NCBI GenBank assembly: GCA_021738625.1
Contig: JAIPBS010000039.1
Span: forward strand, 1 to 41,256
Source of the DNA: Bacteroidales bacterium
GTDB lineage: Bacteria > Bacteroidota > Bacteroidia > Bacteroidales > JAIOZK01
DNA: 41,256 bases
Direction of reading: 5' to 3'
Each line of letters opens with the position of its first letter. The first letter of the stretch is position 1. A program made the position numbers and the translations under genes. Shown here piece by piece: positions 32,608 to 41,116 of this stretch. The notes beneath the pieces are model-generated. The model searched no databases. It had not been told where the DNA came from and saw only the letters and a list, made by a program, of their open reading frames with translations.

Positions 32608-33018
32608 TTAGTTATCCGAAGCTTGTCCGTTGTTCTCAACCTGATTTGGTGTTTCTTCCTTTGTGTTTTTGTTTTTGAGCTTATCCAGTTCCTCTTTGAG
32701 CAGGCCCAGATCCTGAGCCAGATTTTTATTGGATTCCGAGATTTTTGAAATGATGGTCGAAAATTCGATCATGATCACAAAAATGGCCATTAGCAAAACC
32801 AACAGAAGTGCGGCCGGTGAATATGCAACGCCCAGCTTGGCGGCCAGCCAGTCGATGCTACCACGCCAGAAAGACAGGATCAGGAATACAAAACTGAAAA
32901 AAAGCCACAGAATGGAATACTCTTCTTTTAACCTTCTTTTCCTTATCAGGATCAGGATGAAAACGATAAGCAGAATGCTTCCTGCTATGGCTACAAGTTG
33001 AATACGTCCGTTATACAT
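32608..33018 (-). CDS. DUF2304 family membrane protein
   Basis: This 136-residue protein has three transmembrane segments: LVAIAGSILLIVFILILIR, LFFSFVFLILSFW and SPAALLLVLLMAIFVIMI. The last, with GVAYSPAALLL before it, is the hallmark of DUF2304. A charged coiled coil follows. Genes for this family usually sit beside a dolichol-phosphate-mannose-synthase-like GT2, as here, and overlap with it (8 bases). A role in polyprenyl-phosphate sugar handling is inferred from that pairing. Confidence 0.82.
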   Translation of the reverse strand: MYNGRIQLVAIAGSILLIVFILILIRKRRLKEEYSILWLFFSFVFLILSFWRGSIDWLAAKLGVAYSPAALLLVLLMAIFVIMIEFSTIISKISESNKNLAQDLGLLKEELDKLKNKNTKEETPNQVENNGQASDN

Positions 33019-33679
33019 TGTTTTTAGGTTTGATCCGTTTTTCGCGCAGGGCGGCCATCAACATGGCAAGAAGCACTTTCGACATATAAAATGGGCCCCG
33101 GGCAATCGGGATGGAGGATACTCCACCTTGTCTTTCACGCATTTGGGTAAACACCTCTCCGATCCTGAAACCATTTTTACCGATCAGAATGATAACCTCA
33201 GGTTCAGGATAATCGGTTGGATAATATCTTGCCAGAAAGCCGATAAGTTCCTTATTGAACGCCCTGAAGCCCGATGTTTGATCTTTGATCCTTTGTCCAA
33301 TCAAAAGATAAGAAATATAACCGAAAAGTTTGATCCCGATGCGTCTGATCGGATGCGATTTAAAATTATCCAGGTTCTGAATAAAACGGGAACCTATCAT
33401 GCAGTCAACTTTCTTGTCCAGGACCGGACTTACGATCTTGGATATTTCATTGACCATATGCTGCCCGTCTCCATCAAATTGCAGGGCAATATCATAATTG
33501 TGCCTGAAAGCATATTTAAACCCGGTTTGAACGGCAGCACCGATTCCCAGGTTAAACGGCAGGTCGATAACCGAAGCTTTATGGGTTTGTCGGGCCAGTT
33601 TGCCTGTCTGATCAAGTGAACCATCATTAACGACCAGAATATCATATTTCCTGAAGTTGTGATGGATCTCATCAATCAC
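33011..33679 (-). CDS. Dolichol-phosphate-mannose-synthase-like family 2 glycosyltransferase
   Basis: This 222-residue protein holds ILVVNDGSLDQTGKLAR, LPFNLGIGAAVQTGFKYA, IALQFDGDGQHM (the DxD motif) and GSRFI, all of the polyprenyl-phosphate GT2 group. The C-terminus has no membrane anchor, and DUF2304 next door may supply it. The frame is open upstream: LIIIPAYNEADNIVD, the missing first beta strand, is encoded before the GTG at 33679. But no ATG, GTG or TTG occurs there before TAA near 33772. A start at CTG 33751-33749 or ATT 33763-33761 is possible. The true start is therefore unsettled. Confidence 0.83.
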   Translation of the reverse strand: MIDEIHHNFRKYDILVVNDGSLDQTGKLARQTHKASVIDLPFNLGIGAAVQTGFKYAFRHNYDIALQFDGDGQHMVNEISKIVSPVLDKKVDCMIGSRFIQNLDNFKSHPIRRIGIKLFGYISYLLIGQRIKDQTSGFRAFNKELIGFLARYYPTDYPEPEVIILIGKNGFRIGEVFTQMRERQGGVSSIPIARGPFYMSKVLLAMLMAALREKRIKPKNNV

Positions 33680-33816
33680 ATCAACAATATTATCCGCCTC
33701 ATTATAGGCTGGGATAATTATGAGAGTCTTTATTTCTTTTGAAGTTTTCAGTTTTACAAGAATAGGTTTTGATTAATATTCTTCTGATAGACTATGCCGT
33801 TGCTATGAATCCCCTA

Positions 33817-33824
33817 CAAATATA
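33817..33824 (-). promoter_or_regulatory. Bacteroidota -7 box upstream of the DPM-like GT2
   Basis: The minus strand reads TATATTTG here, an exact TAnnTTTG. The expected transcript start near 33810 falls 47-60 nt before the candidate non-canonical starts, which supports a longer protein than the GTG at 33679 gives. Confidence 0.4.
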
Positions 33825-33852
33825 AAAAAACAATACACAAAAAGTAGTCCGG

Positions 33853-34443
33853 TTAATAAGCCTGATTTTTTAAGGTGTTATGAATACGCAGGGTTTGCGG
33901 AATGATCAGTTGTTCCCCATCATTGTATATCACGAAGTCGGATTTGCTGTTGCGTTCCTTTTCCGATAACTGAAACCGCATTCTTCTTCGCAGCGATTCG
34001 GCCTCGCTTTGGTCTCTTTTAACCAATCGCTTTATTCTGACTTCTTCAGGTGCACTTACGGCAATGATCTTATCGAACATCTTATAAAAACCGCTTTCGA
34101 ATAAAATCGCCGCTTCATGGATGATGTAGTCTTCATCTTGGTTTTTTGACAACCAGGTTTTGAATCTTTTTTCCACTTCGGGATGGATGATGTTGTTTAA
34201 TTTCTTTAGTGCTTTCTCATCATTGAACACGATCCCGGCCAGTGCTTTTCGGTCGATGTCTTGCTTATCATCCAAAATGTTCTGGCCAAACTCCTGAACA
34301 ATCTTATTCTTGACATCTTCCTGCCCGAGGCACTTTTTTCCTTCATCATCAGCGAAAAAAACCGGTACACCAAACACTTTGAAGATTTCCGCCACGGTGG
34401 ATTTCCCGCTTCCCATGCCGCCTGTTAAACCGACTTTCTTCAT
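33853..34443 (-). CDS. coaE: Dephospho-CoA kinase
   Basis: This 196-residue enzyme phosphorylates the 3'-hydroxyl of dephospho-CoA with ATP, the last step of CoA synthesis. The P-loop is KKVGLTGGMGSGKSTVAEIF. VPVFFADDEGKKCL, IHPEVEKRFKTWL and IIHEAAILFESGF are the family's CoA-binding and lid features, and RLVKRDQSEAESLRRRM is the arginine-rich lid. Length is typical. Its ATG overlaps the stop of the upstream ybbR-like gene by 4 bases. Confidence 0.96.
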   Translation of the reverse strand: MKKVGLTGGMGSGKSTVAEIFKVFGVPVFFADDEGKKCLGQEDVKNKIVQEFGQNILDDKQDIDRKALAGIVFNDEKALKKLNNIIHPEVEKRFKTWLSKNQDEDYIIHEAAILFESGFYKMFDKIIAVSAPEEVRIKRLVKRDQSEAESLRRRMRFQLSEKERNSKSDFVIYNDGEQLIIPQTLRIHNTLKNQAY

Positions 34444-35444
34444 TTTCTCAAGACTATATATTCAACTCTGGGAGGGGTTATTTGTTTGATCTCGATAAAA
34501 TTGGGGTGACGCTCCAATTTGACGTCCAGGGTTTTGTTGTTGCCCTTGTTTTTATTGAAATGGGCCACTGCCCTGAACATATCATCGCTTATTTTCTGAT
34601 AATCCTTCAGGGCAACCATGTAGGTGATGTTAACCTGTTCAGGAAAAAGTTTGATCAGGCTGGTATCGGTATTTTCCACATGCACCGGTATTTCAATGCT
34701 GGCCTCGGTATATTTTTCTACAGCCACCATAACATTTACCGAATCTTGCTGAAGTATTAACTGCTTGCCGGATAGCGGGTTAATGAGTTTGAGACTCAGT
34801 TTCCGGTTTGATTTTAATTGGTTTAAGTCGGCATGTTCGGTAGAAATAGCTCTGACCGTATCAAGCGTTTCTTTTGTTCCCCTTAACAGAACACTGTCGG
34901 GATTAACACTTATTTCACCGTATTGCCTGTATTGTTTCTCAAAAGTTAAATTGAGATCGGTTTTCACGGGAACCCTTTTTTGTTTGATATCTTCCAGTGC
35001 AAAATAAAGGGTGTCGGGATAAATGGATTCGAGTTCATTTTCAAAATTCAATTGTTCCGCAATGGGTTGGATCAATGGCCGTGTGGTTATGTAAGAGGTG
35101 TAGGTATACCTGCTTTTATGCAGCTTCACTTCATTCAGGTCGATCTCAATAGTGGGTTTGTTCTTCAGATATCTTAAAGAAAATAACTTAAATCCCTGGG
35201 CGTAAAGTCTCAAATATATGATACTGTCTGAATCGGATGAAATAATTTTATCTTTCGGCATACTGGTGTATTCCACCGGAAATTTTATGGTGTCATAATA
35301 GTTGTTGGATAGCTTGATGATCAGCCATATGAAAATGGAAATAAAAAGACATATAAGCAATATGTAGGCGTGCTTCCGTGTCCGGTTTTGCCAGATCCTT
35401 TTCGGAAGAAAAGTAAGTAGTTTGTTTTTATCGGGTTTCACCAT
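34440..35444 (-). CDS. YbbR-like domain protein
   Basis: This 334-residue protein has one N-terminal membrane anchor (YILLICLFISIFIWLIIKL) after a basic cytosolic stretch. Then come beta-strand-rich repeats with FPVEYTSMPKDKIISSDSDS, VNPDSVLLRGTKETLDTV and IEIPVHVENTDTSLIKLFP, the spacing typical of YbbR repeats. In other bacteria YbbR/CdaR proteins sit near cyclic-di-AMP cyclase or cell-envelope genes; here the neighbours are yajC and coaE, a linkage common in Bacteroidota. Its stop overlaps the coaE start. Confidence 0.85.
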   Translation of the reverse strand: MVKPDKNKLLTFLPKRIWQNRTRKHAYILLICLFISIFIWLIIKLSNNYYDTIKFPVEYTSMPKDKIISSDSDSIIYLRLYAQGFKLFSLRYLKNKPTIEIDLNEVKLHKSRYTYTSYITTRPLIQPIAEQLNFENELESIYPDTLYFALEDIKQKRVPVKTDLNLTFEKQYRQYGEISVNPDSVLLRGTKETLDTVRAISTEHADLNQLKSNRKLSLKLINPLSGKQLILQQDSVNVMVAVEKYTEASIEIPVHVENTDTSLIKLFPEQVNITYMVALKDYQKISDDMFRAVAHFNKNKGNNKTLDVKLERHPNFIEIKQITPPRVEYIVLRK

Positions 35445-35495
35445 TTTAGAATTATATATTCCTTTCCATGGTTGGAACGCTTTGGTGAAAATAAT

Positions 35496-35530
35496 AAAAA
35501 AATGCCTGCCTGCAAATCAGGCAATTTTTT
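35496..35530 (-). terminator. Terminator after yajC
   Basis: On the minus strand, TGCCTG (35523-35518) pairs with CAGGCA (35508-35503) and is followed by a run of seven T (35502-35496). It begins directly after the yajC stop codon. It separates yajC from the ybbR-coaE pair, at least in part. Confidence 0.65.
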
Positions 35531-35861
35531 ATTTCCGTTGTTCGCCCAGTTGGCTTTGCTTGTCAGCGGCAATGGCTGATTTTTCAAGGGTCAGTCGGTT
35601 CTCTCCATCAACCTGAAGAACAATCGTTGTTTCCTTTACTTCCAGGATTTTGCCATGAATTCCACCGATGGTAACGACCTTATCACCCTTTTGTAGGGTT
35701 TCTCGAAATTTTCTCTGCTCTTTCTGCTTCCTCATCTGAGGGCGTATAAAGAAAAGATAAAAAACCACAATGATCAGAATAAGTGGCAGAAAAGACATGA
35801 TTCCACCGCCTTCTCCTTCAGGACTGGGCTGCCCCATTAGTAAAATGTGTAAAATGTTCAT
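35529..35861 (-). CDS. yajC: Preprotein translocase subunit YajC
   Basis: This 110-residue protein is an accessory of the SecDF complex in the inner membrane. It has one membrane segment ([16 protein letters not shown]) followed directly by [20 protein letters not shown] and [16 protein letters not shown], the YajC signature. Length and layout are standard. A 28-base gap separates it from the DUF1573 gene upstream, so the two are probably co-transcribed. Confidence 0.96.
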   Translation of the reverse strand: MNILHILLMGQPSPEGEGGGIMSFLPLILIIVVFYLFFIRPQMRKQKEQRKFRETLQKGDKVVTIGGIHGKILEVKETTIVLQVDGENRLTLEKSAIAADKQSQLGEQRK

Positions 35862-35889
35862 ATTGTTTAACTATTGATTTTTAATGATT

Positions 35890-36360
35890 TTATAAATCTT
35901 CAGGTCTGTAAACGGTTGCTTTTATCGTAAGGTGTGTTTTGTTGGGTTGTGTGTTGGCCAGCACAGTGGCCGTTTTTCTTTGAAAGCCAGTCCGGCCGCT
36001 TGAATTGAAGCTGATCTTAACCACGCCATCTTCCCCCGGTTTAATGGGTGTTTTAGGGTATTCCGAAGCAGTGCAACCGCAAGAGGTATAAACCTTCGAA
36101 ATTAACAGATCACCATCGCCTTCATTTTTGAATTTGAAGCCGTATGAAACCTGCTCTCCTTCAATCACCTCTTTAAAATCAAACTCGGTTTGCTCAAATG
36201 CGATTTCCGGCATTCCTTTTTTGCTTTCTTTCCCCTCTGCGGTTTTTGGGTTCTTAACAACATCGGTCGGAATGATTTTTTCTTCACCATTATTGTTTGA
36301 TCCACAGCCGGCAATAACAATTCCTATAATCAATATGAGTAGATTCAGCTTTCTGAACAT
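35890..36360 (-). CDS. DUF1573 domain lipoprotein
   Basis: This 156-residue protein has a lipoprotein signal (LLILIIGIVIAGCGS, with lipobox IAGC). Its DUF1573 domain reads FEQTEFDFKEVIEGEQVSYG, then FKNEGDGDLLISKVYTSCGC and ISFNSSGRTGFQRKTATVLA. The SCGC motif is characteristic. ATG 36360 is chosen because it leads into the lipoprotein signal; an upstream frame to 36501 encodes residues that do not fit. The family is common in Bacteroidota envelopes and its function is not established. It sits upstream of yajC. Confidence 0.9.
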   Translation of the reverse strand: MFRKLNLLILIIGIVIAGCGSNNNGEEKIIPTDVVKNPKTAEGKESKKGMPEIAFEQTEFDFKEVIEGEQVSYGFKFKNEGDGDLLISKVYTSCGCTASEYPKTPIKPGEDGVVKISFNSSGRTGFQRKTATVLANTQPNKTHLTIKATVYRPEDL

Positions 36361-36377
36361 CTTTCTAAATTTTTTTG

Positions 36378-36385
36378 CAAAATTA
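36378..36385 (-). promoter_or_regulatory. Bacteroidota -7 box for the DUF1573-yajC unit
   Basis: The minus strand reads TAATTTTG, matching TAnnTTTG, 18 bases before the ATG at 36360. No clear TTG at -33. Confidence 0.35.
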
Positions 36386-36424
36386 ATATTAATAATCCGA
36401 ACATAAAAACGCAGGAAAAGCCTG

Positions 36425-37549
36425 TCAATTGTTTCTGCCCAATATGGTAACGGAGCCTTTAAATACGTCATCCCCAAACTCGCCATGACATTTAAGTACA
36501 AAGAAATATACGCCGTCGGGCAGATTGCCTCCGTCCCAATCGTTCATATAATTGTTTTTTTCATAAACCTTTCTTCCATAACGGTTAAAAACGACAAGTT
36601 CATTGCTGATGTAGTACGTGTCAAGGGTTTCTTCGGGATCGGCGCCCTCGGGATTATCGGCCGTGAAAGCCAGGGTTTCGTTGATTCCGTCGCCATTTGG
36701 TGTAAATACATTGGGGATGATGAGTTCCACAGGTTTCACCTCAACAGGGTAAAAATAGGTGGTGTCACAACCATTGTTGTCCGTAATGGTGATGCTGGCG
36801 TTGAAAACGTCGATGCGGTCATATAAATGCCGCGGGCTGTCCATATTGCTGGTGATCGAATCGCCGAAATCCCAGGTATGGTATTCCACATAGCGGTCGA
36901 GCGAATCGGCCGTGGTATCGGCATAATAAAAGGTGATCCAGGGATTTTTGATGTAAACAATGCTGTCGGGTTCCACCCAGATGTCTATAGTGGGAGAAAG
37001 GAAGGATTCAACCTGGTAGTTGGTATCGACATAACAGCCGTGCGGATCCCACACCCTGATGCTGTATTGCACATCCCCGCATAAGCCAATGGCAATGGTG
37101 CTGTCGGCATCCTCAAAAAAGTTCCATTCCCATTCGTAATCGTATTCATCAGCCGGGAATTCCCCACCTGCTATTGCTTTCACCTTCGCCTTACAATCGG
37201 TATCCGTACCTGTACAGGTTTTCTGCAATTGCTCAAATTCCATCTCGATTTTGAAGTAAACTTCAATGGTGACACTGTCGCGGCATTCGTAATTGTCGTT
37301 GTAAACCAAAACCCTGTACTCGGTGGTTTCTTCCGGCCTCACGGCGATGGTAGCTAAGGTGTCTTCACCCGGTGACCAAAGATATTTCAGGCTGTCGCTT
37401 TCTTCAACACTCAATACCAACAGATTGCCCGGACAGGATGGGGTTTGTCCCTGAACGGTGATTTCGCAGGATTGTGCATTGGAATTATTCCAGGAAATCA
37501 GCAGGCCAGCCGCAAACAACAAGGCTTTTATTTTTTGAAATGTTCCCAT
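36425..37549 (-). CDS. Secreted protein with CHU_C (T9SS type B) C-terminal domain
   Basis: This 374-residue protein has a signal peptide (IKALLFAAGLLISWNNSNAQ). Ig/PKD-like modules follow, with ILVLSVEESDSLKYLWSPGE and YHTWDFGDSITSNMDSPRHL (a PKD pattern). The final 95 residues form a gliding-motility-associated domain: LIIPNVFTPNGDGINETLAF, LVVFNRYGRKVYEKNNYMND and WDGGNLPDGVYFFVLKC. Such tails direct export by the T9SS without the usual type A cleavage consensus. Cys residues scattered in the first half may form disulfides. Adhesion is a reasonable guess. It lies upstream of the DUF1573 gene, which has its own promoter. Confidence 0.9.
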   Translation of the reverse strand: MGTFQKIKALLFAAGLLISWNNSNAQSCEITVQGQTPSCPGNLLVLSVEESDSLKYLWSPGEDTLATIAVRPEETTEYRVLVYNDNYECRDSVTIEVYFKIEMEFEQLQKTCTGTDTDCKAKVKAIAGGEFPADEYDYEWEWNFFEDADSTIAIGLCGDVQYSIRVWDPHGCYVDTNYQVESFLSPTIDIWVEPDSIVYIKNPWITFYYADTTADSLDRYVEYHTWDFGDSITSNMDSPRHLYDRIDVFNASITITDNNGCDTTYFYPVEVKPVELIIPNVFTPNGDGINETLAFTADNPEGADPEETLDTYYISNELVVFNRYGRKVYEKNNYMNDWDGGNLPDGVYFFVLKCHGEFGDDVFKGSVTILGRNN

Positions 37550-37559
37550 AAAACGAAGG

Positions 37560-37567
37560 CAAATCTA
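37560..37567 (-). promoter_or_regulatory. Bacteroidota -7 box for the CHU_C gene
   Basis: The minus strand reads TAGATTTG, matching TAnnTTTG, 11 bases before the ATG at 37549. This would leave almost no leader; no -33 TTG is clear. Confidence 0.3.
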
Positions 37568-37654
37568 AGTAAAATTCTTTAACGCTTTTGTTTGGATTTC
37601 ATTGTTGGAGCCAAGCAGGACAGATTCGATTCGGTAGTCACTCAGGGTCGTTCA

Positions 37655-37731
37655 ATGGAAATTCGATGGAAATTCGATGGAAATTCGATGGAAATTCGAT
37701 TGTCATTCGGTAGTCATTCGGTTGTCATTCG
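37655..37731 (+). repeat. Seven 11-bp tandem units, each ending ATTCG
   Basis: Four identical units ATGGAAATTCG (37655-37698) are followed by ATTGTCATTCG, GTAGTCATTCG and GTTGTCATTCG, all 11 bp and all ending in ATTCG. The exact period is about one DNA helical turn. The array lies between gene starts in divergent orientation. Confidence 0.9.
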
Positions 37732-37756
37732 GTTGCTATGTATTGCACCTAAGAGA

Positions 37757-37896
37757 GCTGGCGCGGATTTGCAATCCGGGCCTTTGTAAAGGTTTTTCGG
37801 TTCTGGAAAAAACAAACTAACTGAGTATCCCAAACTATTCAGGCAAAGTGCTCTTAAACTGATGTGTATGGGCACGGATTGCAAATCTGCGCCAGC
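37757..37896. repeat. 22-bp inverted repeats flanking about 96 bp
   Basis: GCTGGCGCGGATTTGCAATCCG (37757-37778) is the reverse complement of bases 37875-37896 except at one position. A palindrome-like motif around GCGGATTTGCAATCCG is, as I recall, widely scattered in Bacteroidota genomes. The interior has no ORF, so it could be a non-autonomous mobile repeat. Confidence 0.6.
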
Positions 37897-38116
37897 CAGT
37901 GTCCAATTTCCAACTTCTAAATTCTGACCTCTGACTTCTGATTTCTGAATCAATATCTGTCATTAAGGCATTTTCGTTTCTGTAAAATTCTGTATATCAG
38001 GACAAAAAGTCAGTTTTGTATGATTTGACGTGCCAGCTTTTCCGTTTAGATATTATCTTGTGGATTGGCAAAAAAATTGATAAAGAGGAATGGATTTTCA
38101 AAAAGGAGAACAAGAT

Positions 38117-40708
38117 ATGAATTTCAACAATTTTACAATAAAGTCGCAGGAAGCTGTGCAAAAGGCACAGGAAATTGCCGTCGGCAATCAGCATCAGACG
38201 ATCGAAAACGCCCATTTGCTGAAAGGGGTTTTTTCGGTGGATGAAAATGCAGTGCCTTTTCTTTTGCGCAAGATGGGGGTTGATTTGACCGTTGTGCGAC
38301 AGGCACTGGATAAGATCATCGAATCGATGCCGAAGGTCTCGGGCGGTGACCAGTATCTGTCAAACAATGCCAGGAATGCTTTGCAAAAAGCTTCCAAATA
38401 TGCATCCGATTACAAAGACCAGTTTGTATCGGTCGAACATATCCTGATGGGTATATTCAACACCGATGATACTGCATCCAAACTGCTAAAAGATAGCGGG
38501 GTTACGGAAAAGGCTTTGAAGGAAGCGATCAAACAATTGCGTCAGGGGGCGAAAGTCGACAGCCAGACCGCCGAAGATCGTTACAATGCCCTGAACCGCT
38601 ATGCCCGGGATCTGAACGAACTGGCAAGTACCGGTAAATTGGATCCGGTTATCGGCAGGGATGACGAGATCAGGAGAATTTTACAGATACTTGCCCGAAG
38701 AACCAAGAACAATCCCATTTTGATCGGCGAACCTGGGACCGGTAAAACTGCCATAGCCGAAGGGCTTGCGCATCGCATTGTAAACGGCGACGTGCCGGAA
38801 AACCTGAAAAGTAAAAAAATATTTTCGCTCGACATGGGCGCACTCATCGCCGGCGCCAAATACAAAGGCGAATTTGAGGAGCGTTTGAAAAGTGTGGTAA
38901 AAGAAGTTACAGGCTCCGATGGGGAGATCGTACTTTTTATTGATGAGATACATACCCTGGTTGGGGCAGGTGCTTCGGAAGGCGCCATGGATGCAGCCAA
39001 CATCCTGAAGCCAGCGCTTTCAAGGGGTGAGTTGCGTGCCATCGGGGCTACTACCCTCAAAGAATACCAAAAATATTTCGAGAAGGACAAAGCCCTCGAA
39101 CGCCGTTTCCAGATTGTCATGGTGAACGAACCCGATACCATGGACGCCATATCCATTTTACGTGGATTGAAGGAAAGGTATGAAACCCACCACCATGTAC
39201 GCATTATGGATGAGGCCATCATTGCCGCGGTGGAGTTATCCCAGCGCTACATCACCGACCGCTTTCTGCCCGACAAGGCCATCGACCTGATCGACGAGGC
39301 GGCCTCCAAACTGCGACTGGAGATCAATTCTTTGCCTGAAGAACTGGAATTGATTGAAAGAAGGATCAGGCAGCTGGAGATCGAACGCGAAGCCATTAAA
39401 CGTGAAAAAGACAAGCTGAAGCTGAAAGCCCTCAACGAAGAAATGGCCAATCTCACAGAGGAGCGAAACGGTTTACGCGCTAGGTGGCAGGCGGAAAAAG
39501 AAGTGGTAGAGAATATTCAAAATACAAAAAAGCAAATTGAAGAATACAAACTGGAAGCAGAACAGGCCGAGCGCAACGGCGATTTTGGCAAAGTGGCCGA
39601 GCTGCGTTACGGCAAGATCAAGGAAGCTGACGGTGATCTCGAAGCATTCCGGTTGAAGCTGCGAGAACTGCAGGGCGACCGCCCGCTGATTAACGAAGAA
39701 GTAGGAGCAGAGGAGATCGCCGAAATCGTTTCCAAATGGACGGGCGTACCTGTGAGCCGCATGCTGCAAAGTGAAAGGGAGAAACTCCTGCACCTGGAAG
39801 ACCGCCTGCATCAACGGGTGATCGGTCAGGACGAAGCCATACAGGCTGTTTCGGACGCCATTCGCCGCAGCCGGGCCGGATTGCAGGACGCCGGCAGACC
39901 GATCGGTTCATTCATTTTTCTGGGTACGACCGGTGTTGGTAAAACCGAGCTGGCCAAAGCACTGGCTGAGTTCCTCTTCAATGACGAAAACCTGATGGTC
40001 CGCATCGACATGTCGGAATATCAGGAACGGCATTCGGTTTCCAGGCTGGTAGGAGCGCCTCCCGGTTACGTGGGTTATGAAGAAAGCGGGCAGCTGACCG
40101 AGGCCGTGCGCAGAAAACCTTATTCGGTTGTGCTGCTGGATGAGATCGAGAAGGCCCATCCCGATGTGTTCAACATTCTGCTGCAAGTGCTGGACGACGG
40201 CCGCCTGACCGACAACAAGGGCAGGGTGGTGGATTTCAGGAATACCATCGTCATCATGACCTCCAATATCGGCTCGCTCATCATACAGGAAAAGCTGGGC
40301 GACCCAGGCAAGTCGGAGGATGAGCAGGTGTTTGAGCAAACCCGTAGCGAGGTGTTCAACCTGCTGAAGAAATCCATACGTCCCGAGTTCTTGAATCGCG
40401 TGGACGAGATCATCATGTTCAAGCCTTTGAACAAGCATGAGATCAGGGATATTGTCGGATTGCAGCTCAACATGCTGAAAAAGATGCTTGAAACGAAAGG
40501 ACTGGAGCTGGAAATCAATGATAAGGCCATCGACCTGATCGCCGAAGCCGGTTTTGATCCTCAGTACGGAGCCAGGCCCATCAAACGGGTTATCCAACGC
40601 GATGTGCTGAACGAGCTTTCCAAAATGATCCTGGCCGACCAGGTGAACAAGGAAGGACTCATCAAGTTGGATGCAAAAGATGATGAGCTGGTTTTTGGGA
40701 ATGAATAA
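38117..40708 (+). CDS. clpB: ClpB protein disaggregase
   Basis: This 863-residue AAA+ hexameric ATPase pulls aggregated proteins apart together with the DnaK system. The N-domain starts MNFNNFTIKSQEAVQKAQEI. The first ATPase site has GEPGTGKT (residues 204-211) and VLFIDEIHT (about 272). The middle coiled coil spans about 405-525. The second site has GTTGVGKT (about 603) and VVLLDEIEKAHPDVF (about 672). GARPIKRVIQRDVLN is the conserved C-terminal sensor region. ATG 38117 is chosen because AGGAG at 38104-38108 lies 8 bases before it and the product then begins as in close relatives; an upstream ATG at 38090 would add nine residues. Confidence 0.97.
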   Translation: MNFNNFTIKSQEAVQKAQEIAVGNQHQTIENAHLLKGVFSVDENAVPFLLRKMGVDLTVVRQALDKIIESMPKVSGGDQYLSNNARNALQKASKYASDYKDQFVSVEHILMGIFNTDDTASKLLKDSGVTEKALKEAIKQLRQGAKVDSQTAEDRYNALNRYARDLNELASTGKLDPVIGRDDEIRRILQILARRTKNNPILIGEPGTGKTAIAEGLAHRIVNGDVPENLKSKKIFSLDMGALIAGAKYKGEFEERLKSVVKEVTGSDGEIVLFIDEIHTLVGAGASEGAMDAANILKPALSRGELRAIGATTLKEYQKYFEKDKALERRFQIVMVNEPDTMDAISILRGLKERYETHHHVRIMDEAIIAAVELSQRYITDRFLPDKAIDLIDEAASKLRLEINSLPEELELIERRIRQLEIEREAIKREKDKLKLKALNEEMANLTEERNGLRARWQAEKEVVENIQNTKKQIEEYKLEAEQAERNGDFGKVAELRYGKIKEADGDLEAFRLKLRELQGDRPLINEEVGAEEIAEIVSKWTGVPVSRMLQSEREKLLHLEDRLHQRVIGQDEAIQAVSDAIRRSRAGLQDAGRPIGSFIFLGTTGVGKTELAKALAEFLFNDENLMVRIDMSEYQERHSVSRLVGAPPGYVGYEESGQLTEAVRRKPYSVVLLDEIEKAHPDVFNILLQVLDDGRLTDNKGRVVDFRNTIVIMTSNIGSLIIQEKLGDPGKSEDEQVFEQTRSEVFNLLKKSIRPEFLNRVDEIIMFKPLNKHEIRDIVGLQLNMLKKMLETKGLELEINDKAIDLIAEAGFDPQYGARPIKRVIQRDVLNELSKMILADQVNKEGLIKLDAKDDELVFGNE

Positions 40709-40820
40709 GCTATTATTCAGTATTATTATCTAATTGGTATAGTTTAACCGCAAGTATCCCTTCGGCCACGAGCATCTTGCCTGCTTATAGCTTAGCCCCG
40801 ATCTTAGCGGGCAAAAAATT

Positions 40821-41108
40821 ATGACACGAGCAGAGCACAAAGAAAAAATGTATTCTTTAGTAAGTGAATGGAGGAACAGCGGCCAAAGCCAGAAAGAATT
40901 TAGCAGGCAACATCAGATCAACCTTCATACTTTCAGATATTGGGCCTGCAAATACAATAATCAGCAGCAAAATGCCCCGGATGGATTTATCAGCCTCGAC
41001 CAGGTTCCTTCTTCAGGTGACATCTGCTTGCGTTATCCCAATGGTGTTGAACTATATGTCCCAATGCATACCCCTTACACTACTTTGCAAAAATTGGTAA
41101 AACTATAA
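40821..41108 (+). CDS. tnpA: IS66-family accessory protein TnpA
   Basis: This 95-residue protein begins TRAEHKEKMYSLVSEWRNSG. A helix-turn-helix-type segment QSQKEFSRQHQINLHTFRYW follows, which is typical of the first small ORF of IS66 elements. Its C-terminal half (SGDICLRYPNGVELYVP) is also family-typical. It is needed for transposition, but its exact role is not settled. A short gap of 8 bases separates it from tnpB. Confidence 0.88.
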   Translation: MTRAEHKEKMYSLVSEWRNSGQSQKEFSRQHQINLHTFRYWACKYNNQQQNAPDGFISLDQVPSSGDICLRYPNGVELYVPMHTPYTTLQKLVKL

Positions 41109-41116
41109 AGCCGTCT

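Larger units (their letters stand above)
37550..38116. other. 567-bp repeat-rich intergenic region before clpB
   Basis: No gene is evident. It holds a seven-unit 11-bp tandem repeat (37655-37731), a 22-bp inverted repeat pair (37757-37778 and 37875-37896), and a low-complexity tract of CTGAC/CTGAT-like repeats near 37920-37950. It also holds the clpB leader. A TAGATTTG box on the minus strand is at 37560-37567. Confidence 0.7.

Noticed and set aside
37655..37731. CRISPR-like array
   Set aside because: The units are 11 bp with no spacers, and no cas genes are present.
37592..37789. Plus-strand ORF spanning the 11-bp repeats
   Set aside because: Its sequence is only the repeats read as codons, and it has no homology-like features.
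38599..39222. Long antisense ORF within clpB (207 codons)
   Set aside because: Its composition (Ser/Leu/Met-rich) is typical of a shadow frame of a GC-richer gene, and clpB is unambiguous.
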